A stretch of 64,000 nucleotides of DNA from Comamonas halotolerans (GCF_030162935.1 NZ_JASAUZ010000034.1:243519-307518), one strand, 5' to 3'. Positions 7,569 to 16,866 are shown, counted from the stretch's first letter. Made by a program: numbers and translations. The notes: generated by a model not told the origin, from the letters alone.

Positions 7569-9224
7569 TCAAATGCTCAAAGCTGCGCTGGCGTCTGCGT
7601 TCAGACGTGCGCCACGCACGGTGTCGATCAACTCTTGAATACTGTCTTGCAGTAGTTCATCGCCGCGCCAGGCGACGTGACCATCGGGGCGAACCAGCAC
7701 CCAGTTGCGTTGATAAAGCGCGCGAATTTCCGGCTGTTCAATACATTCCACACGCAGGGGCATGCCTACGACCTGAGCCGCTTGGAGCAGGGGCTTGCTT
7801 TGTGCCACATCTGTACCGAAGCACAGCAGCACGAAATCCTTGCCAAACAAATCAAGTGTCGATCGGCCATCGGGTAACCAGGCATGCGGAGCACGGTGAC
7901 CTGGGCGTGCCGTTGGCTCGTAGAAGCTTGGATGGTCTCCTGTGTTGGGAGAGCCATCGGGTATCACGATCGGCGACTTGTCATAGCGGTAGCCCAGCGC
8001 AATACCTTGCGAGCACCATTCCTGGTGCAGCGACACCTGCAGTGAATCGCCAATATTGCGACGCGCAGCCTGGCCCAATGGGCCTTCGTCTGCCACATTG
8101 CCCATGCCAGCACCCACCCATGCGTTGTAGTTTTGCGTGGCACTTCCGAGATTGCGCAAGGCCACGGGGCGGCGTTCCAGCGTATAGGCTTGCAGCAGAT
8201 GTTTGCCGCCCCAACCATTGATGCAGGCTGCCAGCATCCAGCTCAGATTTGTGGCATCGCCTATGCCGGTATTGAGGCCGTGTCCACCTGTTGGCGAAGT
8301 GGTGTGCAGCGAGTCACCAGCCAGCATGACACGCCCTTGCCCGTAGGTGCGAGCCAGCGTCTGCGCTCGGCGCCAGGGCACCATGCGCTCCACGACATAT
8401 GGGATGTCCAAGCCACCAAATGCCCGACGAATGACTGGCGTGATGTCGTAGGTGTCCGGATTGAGCGATGATTCCGCACCGACCACCGTAAATCGCCACA
8501 GGCCACGGCCATCCACCGACGTCATGTTCGCCCAAGTCCCTTCGGGGCCGATGAACATGAAGCGCTCAAGACTGCCAAAGTCGTGGTACTGCCCGAGGTT
8601 GTCGATACGCAGCATGGCGCTGAGCGAGAAGTCCATCTGCTTGATCAGGTCGAAGGGAATGCCCAGTGCCTTGCGAATACCACTGGCCACCCCTTCGCAT
8701 CCCACCAGATATTGCGAACGCACCTGGATGTTCTCGCCACTGTTCAGGTCGCTCAGCCATGAAGTCACCCCATCGTCATCCTGCTCGAAGCGCTCAAAGC
8801 GCATCCCATAGCGCAACTGCGCATGGGGATTGGCCTGCACGGCACGCGCCAGAATGGGATCGAACTGGTTCTGCGCACAGCGGCGCATCATCTCCGGTCC
8901 TACCGCGGGAGTTCCGCGTTCACGCGCAGAAGGCACCTTGCTGCGACCAATGTAGTGCCCATCCAGTGCTGTGCAGTACACGGTGTCACGTGCCTCGTCG
9001 TCGGGGTAGGCTGCAGATATCTCATCGACCAGTCCCCAGCGGCGGCAGTACTCCATGGTTCGTTCGTTGTGGGTGCCAGCCTTGGCCTGGACGACCAGAG
9101 CCGTTCCAGCCTCCTGTTCTGCAACCAGACACTGCACTCCCTGATGCGCCAGATCCAGGCTCAGGGCCAGGCCCACGGGGCCTGCACCTGCGATCAAAAC
9201 CGGTATTTCAATCAGTTGACTCAT
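7569..9224 (-). CDS. FAD-dependent aromatic hydroxylase, PheA/TfdB (MhpA-like) family
   Basis: 551 aa. Rossmann GAGPVG lies at residues 13-18. The middle motif reads GCEGVASGIRK, with Glu in the place of the usual Asp of the DG motif. The second FAD motif GDSLHTTSPTGGHGLNTGIGDA is followed by a long C-terminal thioredoxin-like domain typical of the phenol-hydroxylase/TfdB branch. Such enzymes add a ring hydroxyl using NAD(P)H and O2. With maiA and fahA downstream, it may form a para-dihydroxylated (homogentisate-like) ring, but the exact substrate cannot be read from sequence. Confidence 0.85.
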   Translation of the reverse strand: MSQLIEIPVLIAGAGPVGLALSLDLAHQGVQCLVAEQEAGTALVVQAKAGTHNERTMEYCRRWGLVDEISAAYPDDEARDTVYCTALDGHYIGRSKVPSARERGTPAVGPEMMRRCAQNQFDPILARAVQANPHAQLRYGMRFERFEQDDDGVTSWLSDLNSGENIQVRSQYLVGCEGVASGIRKALGIPFDLIKQMDFSLSAMLRIDNLGQYHDFGSLERFMFIGPEGTWANMTSVDGRGLWRFTVVGAESSLNPDTYDITPVIRRAFGGLDIPYVVERMVPWRRAQTLARTYGQGRVMLAGDSLHTTSPTGGHGLNTGIGDATNLSWMLAACINGWGGKHLLQAYTLERRPVALRNLGSATQNYNAWVGAGMGNVADEGPLGQAARRNIGDSLQVSLHQEWCSQGIALGYRYDKSPIVIPDGSPNTGDHPSFYEPTARPGHRAPHAWLPDGRSTLDLFGKDFVLLCFGTDVAQSKPLLQAAQVVGMPLRVECIEQPEIRALYQRNWVLVRPDGHVAWRGDELLQDSIQELIDTVRGARLNADASAALSI

Positions 9225-9260
9225 TTTTTCTATTTGCTTGATTCACAAACCCGCAGGGGG

Positions 9261-10502
9261 TCAAACACTGGCCTTGCGCGCGCTCTGTGCAATGTCCTGC
9301 ACAACGACATCGCTCAAACCAATTTCGCGCAGCACTTCTTCGGTGTGTTCTCCCAGACTGGGGGCATGTCGACGCACCACAGGGGGTGTGACACTCCAGC
9401 GCGTAGGCGCGCGCAGCTGTCGAATCACTCCTTCTGTCGGGTGCTCTACCAACTCAAACATGCCCACGGCATTGAGGTGCGGATCCTGAACGACGGTGTC
9501 CAGGGTGTGCATGGGTGCTGCAGGAATATCGGCCTGCCGCAACACCTCCAGCCACTCCTGTGTCGTATGCGCGCGCATACAGTCGGCCAGCTCTGCATAG
9601 AGTTCTCGCGCATGCGTGGTGCGGCTGCGTAGGCTCTGCACACGGGGGTCCGTATCGAATCGGTCGGGTTGCCCCACGGCCTCGAAGAAAGAGCGCCAGT
9701 GCTTGTCTGTATAGACAACTAGGCAGATGAAGCCATCCTTGGTGGCGTATGGGCGCCTTTCTTTGGTAAGGGTGCGCTGGTAGCCCATGGGACCTTCCGG
9801 CGGGTCGAAGGTCTGCCCTCCCATGTGATCCCCTACCGTAAACTGCGTCATGGTCTCGAACATGGGGACTTCAATGAACTGCCCGCGCCCGCTGCGCTCG
9901 CGCCATTGCACGGCAGCCAGCATCGAGATGGCTGCATGCAATCCCACAACACGGTCGTTGAAGGACAGCGGCACGTAGTGCGGCTGCTCCGAGCCTGCCT
10001 TCACCAGCATGGCGGGCATGCCGGTGAGCCCTTGCATCAAATCTTCGTAGGCAGGGCGGCCGGCATAAGGTCCATCGCTGCCGAAACCCACCAGGCTGAT
10101 CCAGATCAGTCGGGGATTGCGCGCGGCCAGGTCTTCATAGGAGATTCCCAGACGTTCCAGGGCGGCGGGGCGGACATTGCAGATCAGTACATCGGACTGA
10201 GTGGCCAGCTCGATAAGCGCGTCCACGCAGACGCGCTGTTTCAAGTCAAGCACGATGCTGCGCTTGTTGCGATTGAGGTGCAGGAACAAGCAACCCATAT
10301 CGGCATTGCGCATGGGGGGGATCTGGCGCGTGGTGTCTCCCTGGGGGGATTCGATCTTGATGACGTCCGCACCAAGATCCGCCAGGATCTGCGTGGCGTA
10401 GGGGCCCATGACCACATTGGTCATGTCCAGAATGCGAAGCCCTTCCAGAGCCATGGCTGGCAGACCAGCAATTGAGTGGGGGTTAGGCGCAGTGTGAGAC
10501 AT
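9261..10502 (-). CDS. CaiB/BaiF family III CoA-transferase
   Basis: 413 aa from ATG 10502, which overlaps the preceding gene's end by 20 nt and has GGAT upstream; a longer frame to 10607 would run deep into that gene. Motifs are LRILDMTNVVMGPYATQILADLGADVIKIE, the N-terminal CoA-binding signature, and PAYEDLMQGLTG, whose Asp aligns with the catalytic aspartate of formyl-CoA transferase. The family moves CoA between carboxylic acids. In this cluster it probably activates the organic acid substrate or an intermediate. Confidence 0.9.
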   Translation of the reverse strand: MSHTAPNPHSIAGLPAMALEGLRILDMTNVVMGPYATQILADLGADVIKIESPQGDTTRQIPPMRNADMGCLFLHLNRNKRSIVLDLKQRVCVDALIELATQSDVLICNVRPAALERLGISYEDLAARNPRLIWISLVGFGSDGPYAGRPAYEDLMQGLTGMPAMLVKAGSEQPHYVPLSFNDRVVGLHAAISMLAAVQWRERSGRGQFIEVPMFETMTQFTVGDHMGGQTFDPPEGPMGYQRTLTKERRPYATKDGFICLVVYTDKHWRSFFEAVGQPDRFDTDPRVQSLRSRTTHARELYAELADCMRAHTTQEWLEVLRQADIPAAPMHTLDTVVQDPHLNAVGMFELVEHPTEGVIRQLRAPTRWSVTPPVVRRHAPSLGEHTEEVLREIGLSDVVVQDIAQSARKASV

Positions 10503-11340
10503 ACTTATCCATCCAGGAGTCTGAGAACTGTTGTTTCTGGGCTTGCTTGAGGCCATGGGGGCCGTCGGTTTTGAGGATGTCGTCAAACAGTCGACCATCA
10601 GGGGCACGCGCCAGGCGACTCAAGGATTTGGTCGCCAGATCTGCAGCACGTCCGGCCAGTCGCCCTGCTGCGCGTCCACCCGCTTCTGCGGCACGGTTGA
10701 TTGCCTGCTTGTTCGCGCACTGAGCCTCAATCGGCAGTCGCGCCATGCGCTCGGCCAGCGCCAAGCAAGCCTCTTGAAGGCTTGCTGCGGGCAGTTCGAC
10801 GAGCGCGAGCCCGATGTCCACCGCAGTCGCTGCATCGATCAGTTCCCCGGTGAGGATGAGAAACTTGGCCCAGGAGCTTCCTATCATCGGCACAAGTTCC
10901 GAGCCTCCAGGATGGCCGAAGCGTCCTTCAGGCAGACCAAAGCGTGCATCACTGCCTGCGAGGACAAAATCGCACTGTGCAATCAGTCCCATGCCTGCGC
11001 CCAGGCATGGTCCGTTAACTGCTGCGATCAAGGGTTTCCGTGTCTGACGTACTGTCGTGTGGAACTCGTCCACCATGGAGATCAGTAGCTCGTCCTGCAG
11101 CGGGCCTTCGCCGGGAGGCAGACCGGAAAGGTCGCCGCCTGCACAGAATACCGGGCCATGGGCACGCAGAACAATCGCACCGATATTGCTGTCTGCGTCT
11201 GCTTGGCGCAGTGCGCGCGCAATGTCGTCACGGCTGGAGCCTGGTCCAAAGCCCAGAGCGTTGCGTTTTTCGGGGCGATCGAGAACGACATGCGCCACTC
11301 CGGACTGTTTGAGGAGCTGTATGTGTTTGTATTCACTCAT
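10483..11340 (-). CDS. enoyl-CoA hydratase/isomerase family protein
   Basis: 285 aa from ATG 11340; an alternative GTG at 11358 overlaps the previous stop as GTGA. Crotonase-fold features are the first oxyanion-hole loop (HGPVFCAGGDLSG), AAVNGPCLGAGMGLIAQCD (second oxyanion glycine) and FGLPEGRFGHPGG carrying an acidic residue at the usual catalytic position. Members hydrate, isomerise or cleave enoyl-CoA thioesters. Its position between the Bug receptor and the CoA-transferase implies action on the CoA ester made by the transferase. Confidence 0.88.
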   Translation of the reverse strand: MSEYKHIQLLKQSGVAHVVLDRPEKRNALGFGPGSSRDDIARALRQADADSNIGAIVLRAHGPVFCAGGDLSGLPPGEGPLQDELLISMVDEFHTTVRQTRKPLIAAVNGPCLGAGMGLIAQCDFVLAGSDARFGLPEGRFGHPGGSELVPMIGSSWAKFLILTGELIDAATAVDIGLALVELPAASLQEACLALAERMARLPIEAQCANKQAINRAAEAGGRAAGRLAGRAADLATKSLSRLARAPDGRLFDDILKTDGPHGLKQAQKQQFSDSWMDKYVSHCA

Positions 11341-11354
11341 ATCCACAAAACCGT

Positions 11355-12347
11355 TCACTCTGGCTGAATGTTGTAGACGCGAACCAGCTCGCGGGACTGT
11401 TTCAGGTTCTCGCTGACCATGCGACCCAGCGTCTCGTGTTTGGTGATGCGCGGGACATAGCCTCCGTCAACGACCTTCTTGTGAAATTCCGGTGCCTGCA
11501 ACGCCTTGCGAATGTCTTCACGCAGCTTCCCCAGCACATCGGCAGGAGTGCTGGAGGGGGCAAAAATCGCATACCAGGGGTCCAGCACAAGGTCATAGCC
11601 CTGGGATTGCAGCGTGGGTGTATCGGGCAAGGTTGGCCATGGTTTTTCGCTCGTCACACCAAGCGGGCGCAGGCGCCCGTTCTCGAAGAACGGTTGCATT
11701 CCTGCCAGCGTTCCCAAGAACAGATCAATTTCTCCAGCGACAAGTGCACGGGTGATCGGGGATGTGCCCGAGTACGGCACTAGTGTTGCCTTGATACCCA
11801 GAACCGACAGCATGCGTGCCGTATCCAGATGCTGCTGGCTGTTGGGGATGATGGCAACGTTGAGCTTGTCAGGGTTGGCCTTGCCATAGCTCACCATGTC
11901 TTTGAGCGTGGAGGGCGCCTTTTCAGGGGCGATAAGAAAGTATGGAGTAGAGGCAACCATGGCCACGGGGGCCAGATCGCGCTCCACATCGAAAAGTGGC
12001 GCCTTGCTCAGAGCGCCATGGGCCGAGATGGCAATGTTGGCCATCAGCAAGGTATGACCGTCTGGGCGCGAACGCGCTACAGCCTGTGTACCTAGGGCCG
12101 TGCCAGCACCGGGCTTGTTTTCAACCACCACCGGCTGCCCCCAATGGGTGGATAACAGCGGGGACAGGTTCCGCGCAAAGAAATCTAGTGGCCCCGCCGC
12201 CGGGGTGGGCACCACGAGCGTGACGGTTTTAGCCGGGAATGTGTCTGCTGCCGTGGCATTCCCATGAGTAATAAACCCCAGGGCTGTCACCGCCAGTACG
12301 CTGCACAGCTTGCACAGGCGATGCCTTGCATTTTTGTGATAGGTCAA
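11355..12347 (-). CDS. Bug/TctC-family periplasmic solute-binding protein
   Basis: 330 aa from a TTG at 12347, chosen because AAAGGAG lies 6 nt upstream; a longer TTG frame begins at 12374. A signal peptide (~35 residues, ending near NATAAD) is followed by FPAKTVTLVVPTPAAGPLDFFAR, the Bug-family N-terminal signature, and the Pro-rich domain-1 motif NKPGAGTALGTQAVA. These receptors bind carboxylates for tripartite tricarboxylate transporters; no TctA/TctB genes are nearby, so it is an orphan receptor. It is the first gene of the minus-strand cluster and is divergent from the LysR gene. Confidence 0.9.
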   Translation of the reverse strand: MTYHKNARHRLCKLCSVLAVTALGFITHGNATAADTFPAKTVTLVVPTPAAGPLDFFARNLSPLLSTHWGQPVVVENKPGAGTALGTQAVARSRPDGHTLLMANIAISAHGALSKAPLFDVERDLAPVAMVASTPYFLIAPEKAPSTLKDMVSYGKANPDKLNVAIIPNSQQHLDTARMLSVLGIKATLVPYSGTSPITRALVAGEIDLFLGTLAGMQPFFENGRLRPLGVTSEKPWPTLPDTPTLQSQGYDLVLDPWYAIFAPSSTPADVLGKLREDIRKALQAPEFHKKVVDGGYVPRITKHETLGRMVSENLKQSRELVRVYNIQPE

Positions 12348-12441
12348 CTTTGTCTCCTTTGTGTATTTATGCAACGCATGCTAGGAAGCGACGGTTAATA
12401 TGTCTAACTGATTATTTTTATAAAACTCATCAGGAATGCTT

Positions 12442-13332
12442 ATGTTTTCATTTAAGCAATTGACTGTGTTTGACGCCATTGCGCGACTTGGCAGTGTCCG
12501 TGAAGCTGCCGATGAGCTTGCGATGACACAACCCGCAGCCAGCATGTCTTTGCAGCAGCTGGAGGCATTTCTAGGCACAGAGCTTTTTGTCCGGGTGAAC
12601 AAGCGCCTTGTTTTGAGTGAGCGCGGAAAACAGTTGCAGCCCATGGCTCGCTCCCTGCTCGTGGAGGCGAGAGAAATCATGACGGCCATGAATTCGGAAA
12701 CCCACAACGAGCAGATTCGTGTGGGGGCCAGCCCGACCGTAGGTGGCTACTTATTGCAGGATATCTGCAGCGAGTTCATGCGCAACCATCCACAGGTACG
12801 CTTGAGCATTTCAGTGCTGCCGGCTTTTGATGTGATCAGCCGCGTGGATGAAATGGCGCTGGACATCGGCCTTATTGAATTTATTACCGTCCGATCAACG
12901 CTCCAGATGAGAAGGTGGCGCCAGGAAGATCTCGTCGTTTTCTGCTCTCCACAGCATCGACTAGCGGCCAACAAAAAGTCTCTCAAGGCCACTGATCTAA
13001 GTGATCAGCGATGGTGTTTGCAGCACCGTTTCAGCGACACTCGTCGTCAATTCACGCTGGCTCTGCTGGAGCACATCGATGCCATGGATATCGTGCTTGA
13101 GAGCGACAGCCTCAGGGTGTTGAAGAAAGCAGTTGCTTCCAACATAGGCATGGGCTGTCTGCCGCGCCCCTGTATTGCTGGTGGACTTGCCAGCGGACAA
13201 CTTGTCGAGTTGCCTATTAAAGATCTTTCGCTGAGCATTCCAATTTCCATCGTTACACGCCAAGCAGTGCGTAAAACAGCACACCATATGGATTTCATTC
13301 AGACCGTATTGGGATCCAGTCAGAGCGCATAA
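12442..13332 (+). CDS. LysR-family regulator of the catabolic cluster
   Basis: 296 aa. ATG 12442 is preferred over ATG 12436 because AGGA lies 6 nt before it. The N-terminal winged HTH (residues ~1-60) includes SVREAADELAMTQPAASMSLQQLE, followed by a type-2 periplasmic-binding-like effector domain. It is divergent from the Bug-led catabolic operon with a 94-bp gap, the normal arrangement for a LysR activator and its target. A short ATGC-AAC-GCAT palindrome sits in the gap at 12369-12379, too small to call an operator alone. Confidence 0.92.
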   Translation: MFSFKQLTVFDAIARLGSVREAADELAMTQPAASMSLQQLEAFLGTELFVRVNKRLVLSERGKQLQPMARSLLVEAREIMTAMNSETHNEQIRVGASPTVGGYLLQDICSEFMRNHPQVRLSISVLPAFDVISRVDEMALDIGLIEFITVRSTLQMRRWRQEDLVVFCSPQHRLAANKKSLKATDLSDQRWCLQHRFSDTRRQFTLALLEHIDAMDIVLESDSLRVLKKAVASNIGMGCLPRPCIAGGLASGQLVELPIKDLSLSIPISIVTRQAVRKTAHHMDFIQTVLGSSQSA

Positions 13333-13709
13333 AAGTAAAAGTTACCTTTCTGGCATCAAGTTGTTTCATCACAAGGTGTTCATTTCAAGGAGCCAACGAC
13401 CTCCATGCAGCAATCAACAGTCGGTCAGACGAGCTGTTCGCCACGCTGCAGCCGTGGCCCAACAGATATCTGATGGTGAGGCATGGATGAAAGCAATGAT
13501 CGATAGCGTCATTCATGCCACCATGATGGTGGACTGAAGTACACCCAGGCCTGACGTTCGATCCGTAGACGATTGTTGACCTGAAGCCAGCCGTTGGGGA
13601 TCGATGCCTTGGCATTCGGGATGGCTGCAGTCTGGCTGAGGCCAGCGGTTCGACCTCCGTACATGAACTGCTGCAATCGCTGCAAGGCAGAAGTTGGATG
13701 TCTGAGCTG
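13333..13709. other. 377-bp intergenic stretch, possible gene remnant
   Basis: No intact gene is recognisable. A plus-strand frame ending at the TGA near 13537 has coding-like composition (about 40 codons, Ala/Met-rich), and a second short coding-like stretch ends near 13712. They lie in different frames and have no plausible start, so this may be decayed coding DNA. No family can be assigned. Confidence 0.25.
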
Positions 13710-14333
13710 TTAGGTCAATGCCCACGCTGCCATTGACAGGGCAATGGTGATCAATACCCCCCCTGAGATGAACTCCAGGTATGGCAATGCTGATGCAAAG
13801 CGCTTAAGGACGAATTGATTGCCTACAAACACGGCCACTGCCAGGTCCCATAGCAAAACCACCCCAACCATCCAAAGTCCGTAGAACCATGCTAGATGCG
13901 GCTGCTTTAAGGGGCCAGCCAGAGCAGCAGCCAGACTGCCATAGAACAGTGCATTCTTGGGGTTTAAAACACCGGACAATAAGCCCATGCCGAAGGCTTT
14001 ACTCCATTGCACACTATCCAAATCTGCGATTGAAGGTTGCAGATGAGGCTGATGTTTCCTGGCAGTGCGCATAAAAAGCTGGCCCAAGTACAGCAAGTAA
14101 GCAATCCCCAGCCACTGCACAGCAAGCATGACGGTACTGTCATGCTCAAGCATGCCGATGCCAGAAAAGGCGAGTGCAACAAAGAGCCCATTGGCAAGTG
14201 CTATTCCTAGGCATGCTCCGCTTGCGCTTCTCCAACCTGATCTGAGCGTTGTTCTGGTTATCAAAAAGAAATCAGGTCCTGGCAGCAGCAGTGCCATAAA
14301 GTGCGCGAGCGCAACCATCGCAAATTGTTCCAT
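13710..14333 (-). CDS. LysE/RhtB-family amino-acid or metabolite exporter
   Basis: 207 aa from ATG 14333, with a GTG one codon upstream. The protein is highly hydrophobic with about six membrane segments and the family motif LLLPGPDFFLITRTTLRSG near residues 16-34, plus GVLNPKNALFYGS in the middle. LysE-family proteins export basic or neutral amino acids and related solutes through the inner membrane. An AraC-type regulator lies immediately upstream on the same strand, a common pairing. Confidence 0.88.
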   Translation of the reverse strand: MEQFAMVALAHFMALLLPGPDFFLITRTTLRSGWRSASGACLGIALANGLFVALAFSGIGMLEHDSTVMLAVQWLGIAYLLYLGQLFMRTARKHQPHLQPSIADLDSVQWSKAFGMGLLSGVLNPKNALFYGSLAAALAGPLKQPHLAWFYGLWMVGVVLLWDLAVAVFVGNQFVLKRFASALPYLEFISGGVLITIALSMAAWALT

Positions 14334-14404
14334 CACAGCATTCCGTTTATCTGGGGCTGCAGTGTGTAGAACCGGTTGGAGGTTGTATTGAAGAAAATTG
14401 CAGG

Positions 14405-15220
14405 CTATGCCCGGTAGTTGCCTGGCGTGCTGCCTGCCAGGCTTTTGAAGACTCGCTGGAAATGCGCTTGGTCTGAGAACCCTTGCGCGTATGCAACGTC
14501 AGCTAATGCTTGTCCGCAACGCAGCTGCTCCCGTGCAGCATTGATCCGCGCATTTTGTTGCCACGAATGAGGCGTCATGCCTGTAAGTCGCTTGAATGCC
14601 CGAATCAGCTGGGTGCGGCTCAGTCCTGCGAGGCGCGCCTCTTCATCCCAGTCGATTTCAGCAGAAGGCGTTCTCTGGATTTTTTGTAGAACAGCCTGCA
14701 ACTCTAGGCTTACGTATCGCACTGAAGCTGCATTGGGCATTTTTTCCCATGAGGCTGCCTGGCAAGATTCAATTAAGCCGGTCAGCGCATCATGCTTGCG
14801 CTGCATCGGCGCTTGGCTGAACAAGAGATCTGTCAGGGCACAAAATCGAGAGTAAAGGCCTGCATCGTTGCTGATGAGAATTTCTCGCGCTGTATCTGTC
14901 GTGAACGCAGATGGTTGTTCAAGCTGGCAGGCTTCGGCAATCCAATAAGGATCAAGGTAGAGCATCTGAAAGCTCCACGCCGTCGAAGGCAGTGGATTGC
15001 AGGCATGTCTGAAGTTCGCAGGGATCCAGACAACAGATCCTGCTGCTATCTGCTTGGCCATGTTGCCGTTGTCGATCAAGACGCTGGTGCCGATATCAAC
15101 TGCACCAAAAGACACGGTTGAGTGCATATGCGGCTTGTAGCAAGCTCGACTATTTACTGAGCGCCGGGCCTCCAAATAAGGCATTGCGCAATCACGCCAA
15201 AACTTATCCTCTGTATGCAT
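14405..15220 (-). CDS. AraC-family transcriptional regulator
   Basis: 271 aa from ATG 15220; the frame stays open to 15322, but the extra N-terminus has no support. An N-terminal cupin-like sensing domain (CYKPHMHSTVSFGAVDIG) is followed by the C-terminal double HTH with ARLAGLSRTQLIRAFKRLTGMTPHSW and ALADVAYAQGFSDQAHFQRVFK, ending in TPGNYRA. It is 71 bp upstream of the lysE-like gene on the same strand and probably controls it in response to the exported compound. Confidence 0.9.
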   Translation of the reverse strand: MHTEDKFWRDCAMPYLEARRSVNSRACYKPHMHSTVSFGAVDIGTSVLIDNGNMAKQIAAGSVVWIPANFRHACNPLPSTAWSFQMLYLDPYWIAEACQLEQPSAFTTDTAREILISNDAGLYSRFCALTDLLFSQAPMQRKHDALTGLIESCQAASWEKMPNAASVRYVSLELQAVLQKIQRTPSAEIDWDEEARLAGLSRTQLIRAFKRLTGMTPHSWQQNARINAAREQLRCGQALADVAYAQGFSDQAHFQRVFKSLAGSTPGNYRA

Positions 15221-15583
15221 TTTTGAGATAGTACTTCGATTGCAAAGCGCTGCGAGTTCACTATCGTACCTGCGCACCAAGCAGAAGTTGGGACGAAATG
15301 CAGTTTGCGCTTGCGCATCCAACCGGTCAATGCAACAAACTTATCAGGTGCAGAAGCACCAACGCGGTGGCCCTTATGCACTGCAAATTTTTGTCAGTGC
15401 CTTCATTTTTCACAAGAAAGAAGCAAAGACGCAGGCATGCACTGCTGGATGTATTCCAGAAAAGATACAAACCATGCCAATGCCGCGGCATGTTTGCGGG
15501 AAACACGTATCTTTTTTGAGATTAGCATGTGTCCTTAGCAACCTTGAAAGCCTGCACAGTGCATTGCATGCAGGCAAGTGGAT
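15221..15583. other. intergenic region between divergent araC-type and M20 genes, with two palindromes
   Basis: No gene is supported here. It contains a perfect 12-bp palindrome ATGCCGCGGCAT at 15480-15491 and an inverted repeat GCCTGCA-N12-TGCAGGC at 15550-15575, which abuts the start of the M20 hydrolase gene. Either could be an operator for the XRE regulator encoded downstream (inference). Confidence 0.4.
15550..15575. promoter_or_regulatory. inverted repeat abutting the M20 hydrolase start
   Basis: Seven-base perfect arms GCCTGCA (15550-15556) and TGCAGGC (15569-15575) overlap the only AGG that could serve as ribosome-binding site for the GTG 15578/ATG 15584 start. It could act as an operator or as a translation-affecting hairpin. 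Confidence 0.35.
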
Positions 15584-16858
15584 ATGGAACTGCAGTCTCT
15601 ACAGCCGCTGGCGCAGCAATTGTTTGCCGATATTCGTGGGCTGACGTTTGATGGTGTGGGCGTTACACGAGCCAGTTACGGCGAAGGCGAAAATGCCTGT
15701 GCTGCGCACCTGGAAAAATTTGCGCGTAGTGAAGGCCTGGATGTGGCCGTGGACCGCGCTGGCAACTTCATCTATTTTGATCCTGCGGACATACGTACCG
15801 ATGCAGCCATCTGGTCTGGCTCGCACTTGGACTCAGTGCCGCAAGGTGGCAACTACGATGGTTTGGCCGGTGTGGTTGCCGGATTATTGGTGCTGATTGC
15901 GGCCAAACGCCAGGGGGTGACCTTGCCTGCGCCATTGAAAGTCATTGGCTTTCGGGGGGAAGAAAGCGCCTGGTTTGGCAAGGCGTATATGGGCTCTGGT
16001 GCGCTGTGGGGCAAGCTCAGCAGCGCAGATCTGGCGCTGAAACGCCGAGGCGATGGTGTCAGCCTGTATGACGCGCTGGCTGCTTGCGGGGCTGATATGG
16101 GCGCCATTGGCCGCCAGGAAAGACTGCTCAACCCTTTCGAAATTCGCGCCTATGTGGAGTTGCATATCGAACAAGGACCAGTCATGGTGGCGCGTGAGAT
16201 CCCGGTAGGGGTTGTCAGCGGCATCCGGGGCAATGTGCGACACAACAAGATTGAATGCTTTGGCGATGCGCAGCACTCGGGTGTGGTGCCACGCTGGCTG
16301 CGCAAGGATGCGGTTTTTGCAGTGTCGGACTTGATCGTGCGACTGGACAATCACTGGCGTGCTTTGCTGGAGCGTGGTACCGACCTGGTTGTGACTTGTG
16401 GCGTGTTGCAGACCAACCCGGCGGAGCATTCCATTTCGCGTGTGCCAGGATATGCGCATTTCAGCTTTGAGGCACGCAGCAAAAGCAGCGATACGCTGGA
16501 GGCTTTCTACCAGTTGGTGCAGGCCGAGATGGCATCGATTGAGCGAGAGCGCGGTGTTAAGTTCGCGCTGGATAGGCGCTTGTTGAGCGAGCCCGCCGTG
16601 TGTGATGCGCAATTGTGTGATTTGATGGCCAAGGCCTGCCGTGATCGAGGCATTGCACATGAGCGCATTCCCAGTGGGGCAGGCCATGATGCTGCCTTGT
16701 TTGCCAATGGTGGCGTGCCATCAGCCATGGTGTTTGTGCGCAACCAGAATGGCTCGCACAATCCTCATGAGGCCATGGAGCTGTCGGACTTCATGCTGGG
16801 CACACAGGTGATGGCGGACACCATCGCCGCGATTGCGCCGCAGCCAGCCTCGCTATAG
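15584..16858 (+). CDS. M20-family amidohydrolase (allantoate amidohydrolase / N-carbamoyl-amino-acid hydrolase type)
   Basis: 424 aa; ATG 15584, with GTG 15578 in frame just upstream. The di-metal centre residues of the family are visible: GSHLDSVPQGGNYDG (His, Asp), FRGEESAWFG (Glu-Glu), ELHIEQGP (His) and the C-terminal GSHNPHEAMEL (His). Members hydrolyse ureido or carbamoyl groups in purine and pyrimidine breakdown, such as allantoate, N-carbamoyl-beta-alanine and N-carbamoyl-amino acids. The neighbouring PRTase and XRE regulator form an operon with it and favour a nucleobase-related substrate (inference). Confidence 0.87.
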   Translation: MELQSLQPLAQQLFADIRGLTFDGVGVTRASYGEGENACAAHLEKFARSEGLDVAVDRAGNFIYFDPADIRTDAAIWSGSHLDSVPQGGNYDGLAGVVAGLLVLIAAKRQGVTLPAPLKVIGFRGEESAWFGKAYMGSGALWGKLSSADLALKRRGDGVSLYDALAACGADMGAIGRQERLLNPFEIRAYVELHIEQGPVMVAREIPVGVVSGIRGNVRHNKIECFGDAQHSGVVPRWLRKDAVFAVSDLIVRLDNHWRALLERGTDLVVTCGVLQTNPAEHSISRVPGYAHFSFEARSKSSDTLEAFYQLVQAEMASIERERGVKFALDRRLLSEPAVCDAQLCDLMAKACRDRGIAHERIPSGAGHDAALFANGGVPSAMVFVRNQNGSHNPHEAMELSDFMLGTQVMADTIAAIAPQPASL

Positions 16859-16866
16859 TCGCAGCC

